Positions 16,899 through 24,783 of a stretch of 64,000 nt of DNA are shown piece by piece (within the stretch, counting starts at the first letter, position 1; each line of letters begins with the position of its first letter). The position numbers and the translations under genes are program-made. Origin of the DNA: Azospirillum sp051124815 (lineage in GTDB: Bacteria; Pseudomonadota; Alphaproteobacteria; Azospirillales; Azospirillaceae); the NCBI RefSeq assembly GCF_051124815.1, contig NZ_CP118485.1, forward strand, positions 868,001 through 932,000. Direction: 5' to 3'. The notes beneath the pieces were generated by a model. The model was not told where the DNA came from, did not search any database, and saw only the letters and a list, made by a program, of their open reading frames with translations.

Positions 16899-16930
16899 TT
16901 GCGCGCGATTGTGCAGGGCGCACGATCACG
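16899..16930 (+). promoter_or_regulatory. OhrR-type operator upstream of ohrR
   Basis: TTGCGCGCGATTGTGC followed by GCGCACGAT repeats the vocabulary of the ohr operator (GCGCACGAT identical; ATTGTGC close to ATCGTGC) about 60-90 bp before the ohrR start. Suggests autoregulation. Confidence 0.5.
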
Positions 16931-16989
16931 CGCGGCATCCCGGCGGCGCGCCGTCTTTTAGAGCGCCGTCTTTTCAGGGTTCACACATC

Positions 16990-17445
16990 ATGGCAGCCGA
17001 CAAGGACGACCCGCTTCTGCTCTCCAACCAGGCGTGCTTCGCGCTCTATTCGGCCAATCTGGCGATGAGCCGCGTCTACCGCCCGCTGCTGGAGCAGCTT
17101 GGCCTGACCTATCCGCAGTATCTCATCATGCTGCTGCTGTGGGAGCAGGACGGGCAGTCGATGAAGCTGCTGGGCGAGCGGCTGGGGCTGGACAGCGGCA
17201 CGCTGACTCCGCTGCTGAAGCGGATGGAAGGGCAGGGGCTTCTCACCCGCGCCCGCGATCCGCAGGACGAACGGCTGGTGCGCATCGGCCTGACCGCCGA
17301 GGGCGCGGCTCTGCGCGGCAAGGCCGAATGCCTGCCGACGCGGATCGCCGCCGCGGCCGGCGATTCGGCCGAAGAACTGATGTCGCTCCGCGATGCGCTG
17401 CTGCGGCTGCGCGACGACCTGAACCGCGCCGCCGATCAGAGTTGA
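16990..17445 (+). CDS. ohrR: OhrR-type MarR-family peroxide sensor/repressor
   Basis: 151-residue winged-helix repressor. The sensing cysteine is Cys16 in LLSNQACFALYSANLAMSR, the position conserved in OhrR; a second cysteine, Cys114 (KAECLPTR), is near where two-cysteine OhrR proteins place the resolving residue. DNA-binding segment: YLIMLLLWEQDGQSMKLLGERLGLDSGTLTPLLKRMEGQGLLTRARDPQDERLVRIGLT. ATG at 16990 begins at the family N-terminus. Adjacent ohr is the expected target. Confidence 0.93.
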   Translation: MAADKDDPLLLSNQACFALYSANLAMSRVYRPLLEQLGLTYPQYLIMLLLWEQDGQSMKLLGERLGLDSGTLTPLLKRMEGQGLLTRARDPQDERLVRIGLTAEGAALRGKAECLPTRIAAAAGDSAEELMSLRDALLRLRDDLNRAADQS

Positions 17446-17540
17446 GCGGATCGGGGCTGAACAGATCAAGGCTGAACGGGCCGCTTCGCACGAAAGGGGC
17501 TGGAAATCCGCGGCGGGAGGGCCTCTTCTATTCGGCCGCT

Positions 17541-17574
17541 CTCCTGATCGCCCTCCTGATCGCCCTCCTGATCG
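17541..17574 (+). repeat. Short tandem repeat, 12-bp unit
   Basis: CTCCTGATCGCC is repeated almost three times just before the acetyltransferase start at 17587. Probably slippage-generated; it spaces the upstream region but lies outside the coding sequence. Confidence 0.5.
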
Positions 17575-17586
17575 AAGGTTCCTGCC

Positions 17587-18189
17587 GTGAGCCCTGCCTT
17601 GACTGACGACCGTCTCCGCATCCGCCCGGCCGATGCCGACGACGCCCCGGATCTGGCGCGGCTGATCGACATCGCCGGGGGCGGGGTCTATGAATTTCTG
17701 CTCGACGGGGTGATCCCGGGCATGACGGCGGCAGAAATGCTGATGCCGGGATTGGCCGGGCGCAGCGGCTCGCTGTCGCACCGGCAGAGCGGGGTGGCGG
17801 TACTGGACGGGCAGGTGGTCGGCGTCGCCCACGGCTATCCCACCGACTGGATCCGGACGGAGGATTACAGCGGCCTTCCGCCCGACCGGGTCGCCCATAT
17901 GGCCGAATTTTCCGAAACGCTGGATTGGGGCAGCTATTTCCTGTCGGCGCTGGCGGTCGATCCGGAGCGGCGGCGGCAGGGCATCGCCGGGCGGCTGCTC
18001 GGCTGGTTCTACGAACGGGCGAGGACCGGCGGCTTCGACCGCATCACCCTGCATGTCTGGGCCGACAACGAGGCCGCCCGCGGTCTCTATGCAGGAGAGG
18101 GATTCGAGGAGATCGGCCGCGCCGACATCCCTTGGCATCCCCGCCTGCCGCACCGGGGCGGCAGCATCCTGTTGCGGCGCTACCTGTGA
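17587..18189 (+). CDS. GNAT-family N-acetyltransferase
   Basis: 200 residues, GTG start at 17587. The GNAT core is clear: LRIRPADADDAPDLARLI at the N-terminus, SYFLSALAVDPERRRQGIAGRLLGWFYERA with the acetyl-CoA-binding RRQGIAGRL loop, and ITLHVWADNEAARGLYAGEGFEEIGR. Substrate unknown; related proteins acetylate small amines, amino acids or N-termini. Convergent with serA. Confidence 0.88.
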   Translation: MSPALTDDRLRIRPADADDAPDLARLIDIAGGGVYEFLLDGVIPGMTAAEMLMPGLAGRSGSLSHRQSGVAVLDGQVVGVAHGYPTDWIRTEDYSGLPPDRVAHMAEFSETLDWGSYFLSALAVDPERRRQGIAGRLLGWFYERARTGGFDRITLHVWADNEAARGLYAGEGFEEIGRADIPWHPRLPHRGGSILLRRYL

Positions 18190-18257
18190 GCGGAGAAGGC
18201 CCGCAAGACCAACAGTTCAATACCGAAAGACCGGGGGAGGCCATCCTTCAATCCGGT

Positions 18258-18345
18258 GAAGGCGCTTCCCCGTCCTCTCCCGCAACGTGGGAAGAGGGAG
18301 GGGGCGCCACCGTCGGCACCACCCTCCCGCCATCCGGTCAGCGCT
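18258..18345. repeat. REP-like intergenic sequence (second copy)
   Basis: Between the acetyltransferase and serA stops: CCCCGTCCTCTCCCGCAACGTGGG, AAGAGGGAGGGGGCG and CACCCTCCCGCC blocks, similar in content to 3838-3990. A degenerate or shortened member of the same dispersed palindrome class, placed between convergent genes. Confidence 0.4.
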
Positions 18346-19591
18346 GAGACGGGAACAGGAAGCGCGCCTTCAGGGTGCCTTCGATGGCGCGCAGGTCGTT
18401 GACGACCTCCAACTCGTCGACATCGCCGTTGACGTCGACCACCACATAGCCCAGCTCCGGATCGGTCTGGAGATACTGGGCGGCGATGTTCAGGTCGCGG
18501 CCGGAGAACACCTCGTTCACCTTGCGCAGCATGCCCGGCCGGTTCTCGTGGACGTGCAGGAAGCGGGTGCAGCCGGCCTGGACCGGCAGCGCCACCTGCG
18601 GGAAGTTGACCGCGCCGACGGTGGAGCCGTTGTCCGAATATTCGAGCAGCTTCTGCGCCACCTCGGTGCCGATGTTGGCCTGCGCCTCCATCGTCGAGCC
18701 GCCGATGTGCGGGGTCAGGATGGCGGTCTTGATGCCGCGCAGCGCGCTCTGGAACTCGTCCTTGTCCGAACCGGGTTCGACCGGGAAGACGTCGATGGCG
18801 GCGCCCAGGACGTGGCCGGAGTTCATCGCGGCGGCCAGCGCCTCGATGTCCACCACCTGTCCGCGGGCGGCGTTGATCAGGTGGCTGCCCTTCTTCATGG
18901 CGGCCAGTTCACGCTCGCCGATCATGTTGCGGGTCTGCGGGGTATCCGGCACATGCAGGGTCACCACGTCGGACACCGACAGCAGTTCCTCCAGCGAATC
19001 GCAGGCGCGCGCGTTGCCGAGGGCCAGCTTGCGCACGGTGTCGTAGAAGCGGACCTGCATGCCCATGGCTTCGGCAAGGATCGACACCTGGGTGCCGATG
19101 TGGCCGTAGCCGACGATGCCCAGCGTCTTGCCGCGGATCTCGTAGGAATCCTTGGCCGACTTCATCCAGCCGCCGCCATGGACCAGCTGCGACTTCTCGA
19201 AGATGCCGCGCATCAGCATGATGATCTCGCCGATCACCAATTCCGCCACCGACCGGGTGTTGGAATAGGGGGCATTGAACACCGGCACGCCCTGGCGGCG
19301 CGCCGCCTTCAGGTCGACCTGGTTGGTGCCGATGCAGAAGCAGCCGACGGTGATCAGCTTGTTTGCCGCCTCCAGCACCTTGGCGGTCAGGTGGGTGCGC
19401 GAGCGGATGCCCAGGATATGGACCGAACCGATGCGCTCCAGCAGCTCGGACTCGTCCAGCGCGCGCGGCAGCCGCTCGACGGAGGCATAGCCGCCGCGGG
19501 CCAGCTCTTCGATGGCGTTGTCGTGGACACCTTCCAGCAGAAGGATGTTGATCTTGTCCTTGGAGAGCGAGAGCTTGGTCACGGCCGGCAT
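18338..19591 (-). CDS. serA: D-3-phosphoglycerate dehydrogenase
   Basis: First step of serine biosynthesis, oxidising 3-phosphoglycerate with NAD. 417 residues, matching the E. coli-type length: catalytic domain, NAD-binding Rossmann motif GKTLGIVGYGHIGTQVSILAEAMGM, INAARGQVVDIEAL with the catalytic Arg, PHIGGSTMEAQ with the catalytic His, and a C-terminal ACT domain (RFLHVHENRPGMLRKVNEVFSGRDLNIAAQYLQ) for serine feedback. Transcribed alone, convergent with the acetyltransferase. Confidence 0.97.
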   Translation of the reverse strand: MPAVTKLSLSKDKINILLLEGVHDNAIEELARGGYASVERLPRALDESELLERIGSVHILGIRSRTHLTAKVLEAANKLITVGCFCIGTNQVDLKAARRQGVPVFNAPYSNTRSVAELVIGEIIMLMRGIFEKSQLVHGGGWMKSAKDSYEIRGKTLGIVGYGHIGTQVSILAEAMGMQVRFYDTVRKLALGNARACDSLEELLSVSDVVTLHVPDTPQTRNMIGERELAAMKKGSHLINAARGQVVDIEALAAAMNSGHVLGAAIDVFPVEPGSDKDEFQSALRGIKTAILTPHIGGSTMEAQANIGTEVAQKLLEYSDNGSTVGAVNFPQVALPVQAGCTRFLHVHENRPGMLRKVNEVFSGRDLNIAAQYLQTDPELGYVVVDVNGDVDELEVVNDLRAIEGTLKARFLFPSQR

Positions 19592-19823
19592 CCGTATCTG
19601 GGCATCGGATCAGTTCCGCATGGCCCGCCCACCGGCATACGGCGCGCACGGGCCTTCGGAAAAGCGAGCGCGCAACGTAATACCAAAGCCATCCCTTGTC
19701 ACCTGAGCGATGTTGCGCCGCGGCGTCCGTTTCCGCATGCCGGATTGGCGCGGAACGCGGGTTGGGTGTATCAGTCTGACCGCTCTTCAAATCGACAAAG
19801 CAACCAAGGTCGGGAAGTCTGGC

Positions 19824-20165
19824 ATGAGCGACGTGACGATCTATCACAACCCGCGCTGCAGCAAATCGCGCGAGACGCTGGAGCTTCTGCGGTCGCGCGG
19901 CGTCGAGCCGACGGTGATCGAATATCTGAAGACCCCGCCCAGCCCGGCGGAGCTGTCGGCCATCCTCGCCAAGCTGGGCAAGGGGCCGCGCGACATCACC
20001 CGCGCCAAGGAAGCGGCGGAGGCCGGCATTGCCAAGGACCTCGACGGCGAGGCGCTGGTCGCCGCCCTGTCCGCCAATCCGGCGGCCATCGAGCGCCCCA
20101 TCGTGGTGAAGGGCGACCGCGCCCGCGTCGGCCGTCCGCCGGACTCGGTCCTCGACCTGCTCTGA
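19824..20165 (+). CDS. arsC: ArsC-type (glutaredoxin-dependent) arsenate reductase
   Basis: 113 residues with the thioredoxin-fold active site NPRCSKSRETLELL (Cys12) and the downstream PIVVKGDRARVGRPP segment that carries the substrate-binding arginines. No arsB/acr3 or arsR is next to it, so a housekeeping or Spx/YffB-like role is possible. Start set at ATG 19824, exactly before the conserved MSDVTIYHNPRC; longer in-frame sequence upstream has no family similarity. Confidence 0.88.
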   Translation: MSDVTIYHNPRCSKSRETLELLRSRGVEPTVIEYLKTPPSPAELSAILAKLGKGPRDITRAKEAAEAGIAKDLDGEALVAALSANPAAIERPIVVKGDRARVGRPPDSVLDLL

Positions 20166-20201
20166 TCCAACATCCCCGCCCCTGACCGGAGCCAGCGCCC
20201 C

Positions 20202-21134
20202 GTGACCAGCAAGCACACCGCCGCCACAGCCGCCGCCGAGCTGTCGACCATCCGCGATTTCCTGCGCTACGGCGTCAGCCGCTTCAACGAGGCCGATCTG
20301 GATTACGGCCACGGCACCACCACGGCCTTCGACGAGGCGGTGTTCCTGGTGCTGGAGACGCTGCACCTGCCGGTCGATCAGCTCGACCCCTATCTGGACT
20401 CCCGGCTGACCGCGGCGGAGCGCGAGGCGGTGGCCGGCATCCTCCATGCCCGCATCGACACCCGCAAGCCGGCACCCTACCTGCTGAACAAGGCCTATAT
20501 CCAGGGCATCCCCTTCTATGTGGACGAGCGGGTGATCGTCCCGCGCTCCTACATCGGGGAACTGCTGTTCTCCGACCTGTTCGGCGGCGACGACTTCACG
20601 CTGGTGGAGGATCCGACCTCGGTGGAGCGGGTGCTGGATCTGTGCACCGGCTCCGGCTGCCTCGCCATCCTGGCCGCCCGCATCTTCCCCGAGGCCCAGG
20701 TGGACGCCGTCGACCTGTCGCCCGACGCGCTGGAGGTGGCGAAGCGCAACGTCGCCGACAGCGGCTTCGAGGACCGCATCACCCTGCACCAGGGCGACCT
20801 GTTCGCGCCGCTGAAGACGCGCAAGTACGACGTCATCATCACCAACCCGCCCTATGTCGATGCCGAGGCGATGGACGCCCTGCCGCCGGAATTCCGCGCC
20901 GAGCCGGAGATGGCGCTGGCCGGCGGCGACGACGGGCTGGACATCGTCCGCCGCATCCTGAAGGAAGCGCCCAAGCACCTGACCCCCGAGGGCGGCCTCC
21001 TGTGCGAGTTCGGCACCGGCCGCGAGATTCTGGAGGCGGAGTATCCGCACCTGGATTTCCTGTGGCTGCAGACCGCCAACAGCTTCGGCGAGGTGTTCTG
21101 GCTGACGCGGGAGCAGCTGAAGGCGGGGAAGTAG
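20202..21134 (+). CDS. prmB: 50S ribosomal protein L3 N5-glutamine methyltransferase
   Basis: SAM-dependent methyltransferase modifying a glutamine of L3. 310 residues, GTG start. SAM motif VLDLCTGSGCLAILAARIFPEAQVDAVDLS and catalytic NPPY (IITNPPYVDAEAM) are intact. The N-terminal GVSRFNEADLDYGHGTTTAFDEAVFLVLETLHLP and VPRSYIGELL distinguish PrmB from the release-factor enzyme PrmC. It stands 36 bp after arsC. Confidence 0.95.
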   Translation: MTSKHTAATAAAELSTIRDFLRYGVSRFNEADLDYGHGTTTAFDEAVFLVLETLHLPVDQLDPYLDSRLTAAEREAVAGILHARIDTRKPAPYLLNKAYIQGIPFYVDERVIVPRSYIGELLFSDLFGGDDFTLVEDPTSVERVLDLCTGSGCLAILAARIFPEAQVDAVDLSPDALEVAKRNVADSGFEDRITLHQGDLFAPLKTRKYDVIITNPPYVDAEAMDALPPEFRAEPEMALAGGDDGLDIVRRILKEAPKHLTPEGGLLCEFGTGREILEAEYPHLDFLWLQTANSFGEVFWLTREQLKAGK

Positions 21135-21201
21135 GCGGGTGGGGCGCATCCGCCCTTCCATATCTCTTGTCGGCGAACGGTTTCCCGGTAACAGTGCTGG
21201 G

Positions 21202-21936
21202 ATGACCGTTCGCCTCCTGTTCCTTAGCCTTTTGGGGCTCCTGCTGGGTCTCCCTCTCGCGGCGATGCCGGCTGCGGCGCAGTCAAGCGGCTGCGGCGGC
21301 TTTCCGCCGACCAAGCTGACGCTCGACACCGTGCTGGCGCCGATCAAGCGCGACGACAGCCTGTCGATCGCCCAGCTCACCCGGCTTCCGGGGCGGACGC
21401 CGGGGCCGGTCAGCACCGCCGACAGCCATGTGCTGGGGCTGACCCAGGCGCGTTATGGCGAGCAGTCACAGGTGCAGGCGCTGTTCAAGTCGATGGGCGA
21501 CGGCACCTATTGTGCCTCGGCCAGCACCCTGACCATCAGTTTCGGTTTCCAGCAGCGCATCGTCCATGTCGCCAGCGAAATCCCCGCCGACTCCTGCCTG
21601 CATGGCGAGGTTCTGGCGCATGAGATGCGCCATGTCGCGGTGGACGAGGCGTTGCTGAACGAGATGATGCCGCAGATCCGCAGCCGTCTGGAGCAGGTGA
21701 TCGACGGGATGAAGCCGGTGCGCTCGCGCAGCCAGACCCAGGCGATGGCGGCGATCCGCCGTCCGCTCGAATCGGCGATGCGGCGGATCATGCAGGAGTT
21801 CGGCCGCGAGCGCGACCGCCGGCAGGCCAAGGTCGACACGGTGGAGGAGTATGAGCGGGTCAGCCGCGTCTGCAACGGCGAGGCCCGCAACTATCTGCCG
21901 AAGCCGGCTGCGCGTCGGGCGATGCGCCACGGCTAG
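21202..21936 (+). CDS. Secreted protein with an HExxH motif, function unknown
   Basis: 244 residues with a Sec signal peptide (residues 1-26, cleavage probably after PAAAQ or AMPAAA). The mature region carries His140-Glu141-x-x-His144 in a VLAHEMRHVAVDEALLNEMMP helix and four scattered cysteines (Cys31, Cys104, Cys132, one near the C-terminus), suggesting disulfides and a zinc metallopeptidase-like site. The C-terminal half is basic and helical. ATG at 21202 starts the signal peptide. I do not recognise the family with certainty; a DUF922-like secreted peptidase is one possibility. Confidence 0.75.
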   Translation: MTVRLLFLSLLGLLLGLPLAAMPAAAQSSGCGGFPPTKLTLDTVLAPIKRDDSLSIAQLTRLPGRTPGPVSTADSHVLGLTQARYGEQSQVQALFKSMGDGTYCASASTLTISFGFQQRIVHVASEIPADSCLHGEVLAHEMRHVAVDEALLNEMMPQIRSRLEQVIDGMKPVRSRSQTQAMAAIRRPLESAMRRIMQEFGRERDRRQAKVDTVEEYERVSRVCNGEARNYLPKPAARRAMRHG

Positions 21937-21973
21937 AGTGCGATCGGTTCAGACGGAATCGTCTGAAGCGTGG

Positions 21974-22318
21974 TCAGCGCTTGCGCCGCCGCCGGTCGGT
22001 GGCATGGCCGTCGACGAACTCCGGCGGCTTGCGGCGGACCCAGCCGATGAAGGCGGCGATGTCGGGATGGCCGCGCAGCGCATCGATCTCGTGATACTGG
22101 TCGCGCAGCTGCTGTTCGGTCAGCACCGCGTGGATCTTCGCATGACAGATGCGGTGCATCGTTACCGTTTCCCGGCCGCCATAGGTGCGCGGGATCAGGT
22201 GATGCTCGTTCAGGCTGGCGCCCGGCACCATCGGCCGGCCGCAGAGCGGGCAGGCAGGGCAATCGGACTCGGCGGCCGGCGGTGGCTTGTGGGAAAACGG
22301 ATGATCCGGAAGACGCAT
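21974..22318 (-). CDS. HNH endonuclease-like protein
   Basis: 114 residues. A CPLCGRPM zinc knuckle precedes the catalytic NEHHLIPRTYGGRETVTMHRICHAKIHAVLTEQQL segment, the classic HNH pattern (His-His, Asn/His, His). The C-terminal part (HPDIAAFIGWVRRKPPEF) is typical of small stand-alone HNH proteins of proteobacterial chromosomes. ATG at 22318 is chosen; there is no strong ribosome-binding site and upstream in-frame codons are not obviously coding. Whether it has a restriction, repair or mobile role is unknown. Confidence 0.8.
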   Translation of the reverse strand: MRLPDHPFSHKPPPAAESDCPACPLCGRPMVPGASLNEHHLIPRTYGGRETVTMHRICHAKIHAVLTEQQLRDQYHEIDALRGHPDIAAFIGWVRRKPPEFVDGHATDRRRRKR

Positions 22319-22364
22319 ATCTGTTGGAACCGCTGATCGCTGCCTATGTTGGCAATCTAGGAGA

Positions 22365-22383
22365 GACCATATTCCATATGGTC
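22365..22383. promoter_or_regulatory. Perfect 8-bp inverted repeat, operator-like
   Basis: GACCATAT (22365-22372) TCC ATATGGTC (22376-22383). It lies between the start of the HNH gene (22318, minus) and the small plus-strand frame at 22405, where a repressor controlling either or both could bind. Confidence 0.4.
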
Positions 22384-22404
22384 CGCAACCTCCGGGAGGC
22401 CACT

Positions 22405-22602
22405 GTGGACGATCCCAAATCACAGCCCCGTGAACAGAAAAGCGGCAACGAGAAAGCTGCCGACTGCACCCAATACGGCCAGGCCGCCGGATCGCCCGGC
22501 GGGCGTGGCGGCACCAGCTGCTACGGCGGCATCCAGCGGGTCCAGCCGCGCACGGCGACCGCGACAACGCTGGCCCCTGACAAGGACCGCAACCCCAAAT
22601 AG
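22405..22602 (+). CDS. Possible small protein, unknown
   Basis: 65 codons from GTG at 22405 with a strong GGGAGG ribosome-binding site five to six bases upstream and an intrinsic terminator starting two bases after the stop. The product is hydrophilic, with TQYGQAAGSPGGRGGTSCYGGIQ in the middle and two cysteines. No family recognised. The good initiation and termination signals argue for a real transcript; codon use is not decisive at this length. Confidence 0.45.
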   Translation: MDDPKSQPREQKSGNEKAADCTQYGQAAGSPGGRGGTSCYGGIQRVQPRTATATTLAPDKDRNPK

Positions 22603-22603
22603 G

Positions 22604-22639
22604 AAAAGGGGGAGCCGCGCGAACGGCTCCCCCTTTTTT
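22604..22639 (+). terminator. Bidirectional Rho-independent terminator between the small frame and carA
   Basis: Perfect 10-bp stem GGGGGAGCCG (22608-22617) / CGGCTCCCCC (22624-22633), loop CGCGAA, then six T. The other side has AAAA, so it can also end carA transcription from the minus strand. Confidence 0.92.
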
Positions 22640-22662
22640 CATGACCTGCCGACGATTGGAGG

Positions 22663-23835
22663 TCAGGCCGCCTTCTTCTCGGCGATCAGCTGGACGAAGC
22701 GGTCGAACAGGTAATGGCTGTCCTGCGGGCCGGGCGAGGCTTCCGGGTGGTACTGCACCGAGAAGACCGGCTTGCCCTTCAGGCGGATGCCCTCGTTGGT
22801 GCCGTCGAACAGGCTGACATGGGTGACCTCGGCGTCGGCCGGCAGGGTCTCCGGAACGACGACGAAGCCGTGGTTCTGGCTGGTGATCTCCACCCGGCCG
22901 CTGGCGAGGTCCTTGACCGGATGGTTGGCGCCGCGATGGCCCAGCGGCATCTTGGTGGTCTTGGCGCCCAGCGCCAGCGACAGCATCTGGTGACCCAGGC
23001 AGATGCCGAACATCGGCACGCCGGTGTCGAGCAGGCCCTTGATGGTCGGCACGGCATATTCGCCGGTTGCGGCGGGGTCGCCGGGGCCGTTGGACAGGAA
23101 GACGCCGTCCGGCTGGTGGCGCATCACGTCCTCGACCGAGGCGGTCGACGGCACCACCGTCACCTTGCAGCCGGCCGCGGCGAGGCAGCGGAGGATGTTG
23201 CGCTTGGCGCCGTAATCGATGGCGACGACATGGTACTGCGGCTTGTCCTGGGTGGCATAGCCGCCGCCGATGGTCCAGCCGGCCTCGGTCCAGTCGTAGG
23301 TCTGGCGGCAGGACACGTCCTTGGCCAGATCCATGCCTTCCAGGCCCGGCCAGCCCTTGGCCTTGGCGACCAGCGCCTCGATGTCGAACTTGCCGTCCGG
23401 CGCATGGGCGACGACGCCGTTGGGCGCGCCCAGGTCGCGGATGCGGCGGGTCAGGCGGCGGGTGTCGACGCCGGCCAGACCGACGAGGCCATAGCTCTTC
23501 AGCCAGTCGTCCAGGTGGCGGGTGGCGCGCCAGTTCGACGGGTCGGTGATGTCGGCGCGCAGGATCAGGCCGCGGGCGGCCGGGGTGACCGTCTCGATGT
23601 CCTCAAGGTTGGCGCCGGTGTTGCCGATGTGCGGGAAGGTGAAGGTGATGATCTGGCCGGCATAGCTGGGATCGGTCAGGATCTCCTGATAGCCGGTCAT
23701 GGAGGTGTTGAAGCACACCTCGCCCACCGAATCCCCCGTGGCGCCGATGCCTCGGCCGCGGAACACCGTGCCGTCGGCCAGGACCAGGACGCCGGTGTGA
23801 ACCGCATTGTCGGAGGGGGGAGTGGCGAGAGTCAT
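22663..23835 (-). CDS. carA: Carbamoyl-phosphate synthase small (glutaminase) subunit
   Basis: Hydrolyses glutamine and passes ammonia to CarB for arginine and pyrimidine synthesis. 390 residues: N-terminal domain (LVLADGTVFRGRGIGATG, FNTSMTGYQEILTDPSYAGQIITFTFPHIGNTG) and a class-I amidotransferase with Cys279 (MFGICLGHQ) and the HPEASPGP His/Glu pair. ATG at 23835. carB is not adjacent. The carA, yqeY, dnaG, rpoD neighbourhood is the usual alphaproteobacterial one. Confidence 0.97.
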   Translation of the reverse strand: MTLATPPSDNAVHTGVLVLADGTVFRGRGIGATGDSVGEVCFNTSMTGYQEILTDPSYAGQIITFTFPHIGNTGANLEDIETVTPAARGLILRADITDPSNWRATRHLDDWLKSYGLVGLAGVDTRRLTRRIRDLGAPNGVVAHAPDGKFDIEALVAKAKGWPGLEGMDLAKDVSCRQTYDWTEAGWTIGGGYATQDKPQYHVVAIDYGAKRNILRCLAAAGCKVTVVPSTASVEDVMRHQPDGVFLSNGPGDPAATGEYAVPTIKGLLDTGVPMFGICLGHQMLSLALGAKTTKMPLGHRGANHPVKDLASGRVEITSQNHGFVVVPETLPADAEVTHVSLFDGTNEGIRLKGKPVFSVQYHPEASPGPQDSHYLFDRFVQLIAEKKAA

Positions 23836-24222
23836 TCCTGTGAACCTTCCCAAAAACCGCGGCCGGCGACGGATCGGGTGATCGGCGGAACGGCGACGGC
23901 CTAGCGTCCCGCCGGGCGCGCACACGCAACCGCTCGCACCCCATATCCGCCCTGGAGGGCGACGACGTGGGATCGAGTGGGCTGATCGGGTGGGCCGGAC
24001 ATCCTATATGACGATTGGCCGCCGGATTTCCAGCAATAGCTTTGCAAGGCGGCCCTGATCCGCCGACAAGGACGGAGGGTTCCGGGCGGCCATTCGCCGG
24101 ATGGGGCTTTTGCCATGGAAATCGGCGGCCGTTTTCGGAATAGTCGGCTGTCCGGCCGGAGCCTTTCGATCCCGGCCCGCTCCCGGCCCGCTCCCGGCCC
24201 GACGAACCAAGGAAGACAGGAC
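23836..24222. other. Divergent intergenic region between carA and yqeY
   Basis: 387 bp with no supported gene. A TATAGG-like -10 on the minus strand near 24002-24007 could serve carA, but no good -35 is visible. Directly before yqeY there is a short direct repeat, CCCGCTCCCGGC, at 24172-24200. No riboswitch or PyrR-type leader is evident. Confidence 0.5.
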
Positions 24223-24687
24223 ATGACGCTGCGCACGCAGTTCAACGACAGCCTCAAGGATGCGATGCGCGCGAAGGACCAGCGCGCGGTGTCCACCATC
24301 CGCATGATCCTCGCCGGCCTGAAGGACCGCGACATCGCCGCCCGCCCGCGCGGCGTGACCGACGGCATCGACGAGGCGGAGATCCTGTCGATGCTGCAGG
24401 CCCTGGTGAAGCAGCGCAACGAATCGGCGGTGCTGTACGATCAGGGCGGCCGTCCCGAACTGGCCCAGCAGGAGCGCGAGGAGATCGCGGTCATCGAACG
24501 CTTCCTGCCCAAGCAGATGAGCGAGGAGGAGTCCGCCGCCGCCATCGACGCCATCGTTACCGAACTGGGCGCCGCCAGCATCAAGGACATGGGCAAGGTG
24601 ATGGCCGAACTGAAGGCCCGCCACGCCGGCCAGATGGACTTCGCCAAGGCCGGCGCTCTGGTGAAGGCGCGGCTTTCGGGCAAGTAA
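24223..24687 (+). CDS. GatB/YqeY domain-containing protein
   Basis: 154 residues, a stand-alone version of the C-terminal helical domain of the GatB amidotransferase subunit. Typical blocks: LRTQFNDSLKDAMRAKDQRAVSTIRMILAGLKDRDI, LVKQRNESAVLYDQGGRPELAQQEREEIAVIERFLPKQMSEEE, and DMGKVMAELKARHAGQMDFAKAGALVKARL. ATG at 24223 with AAGGAAG upstream. It usually sits just before dnaG in alphaproteobacteria; here a Uma2 gene intervenes. Thought to bind tRNA, but its function is not defined. Confidence 0.93.
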   Translation: MTLRTQFNDSLKDAMRAKDQRAVSTIRMILAGLKDRDIAARPRGVTDGIDEAEILSMLQALVKQRNESAVLYDQGGRPELAQQEREEIAVIERFLPKQMSEEESAAAIDAIVTELGAASIKDMGKVMAELKARHAGQMDFAKAGALVKARLSGK

Positions 24688-24783
24688 GGCCGGGCAAGGA
24701 AGGGGTGCTGGCCGCCGCGGGGCGACTCAGGCTAGGCTTGAGGTCCGATGCCCCGCGCGGCAGACGGGCAGGAGGACGGTGGA

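Noticed and set aside
17541..17574. CRISPR-like array
   Set aside because: The 12-bp unit is directly tandem with no spacers and repeats fewer than three times; no cas genes are present in the window.
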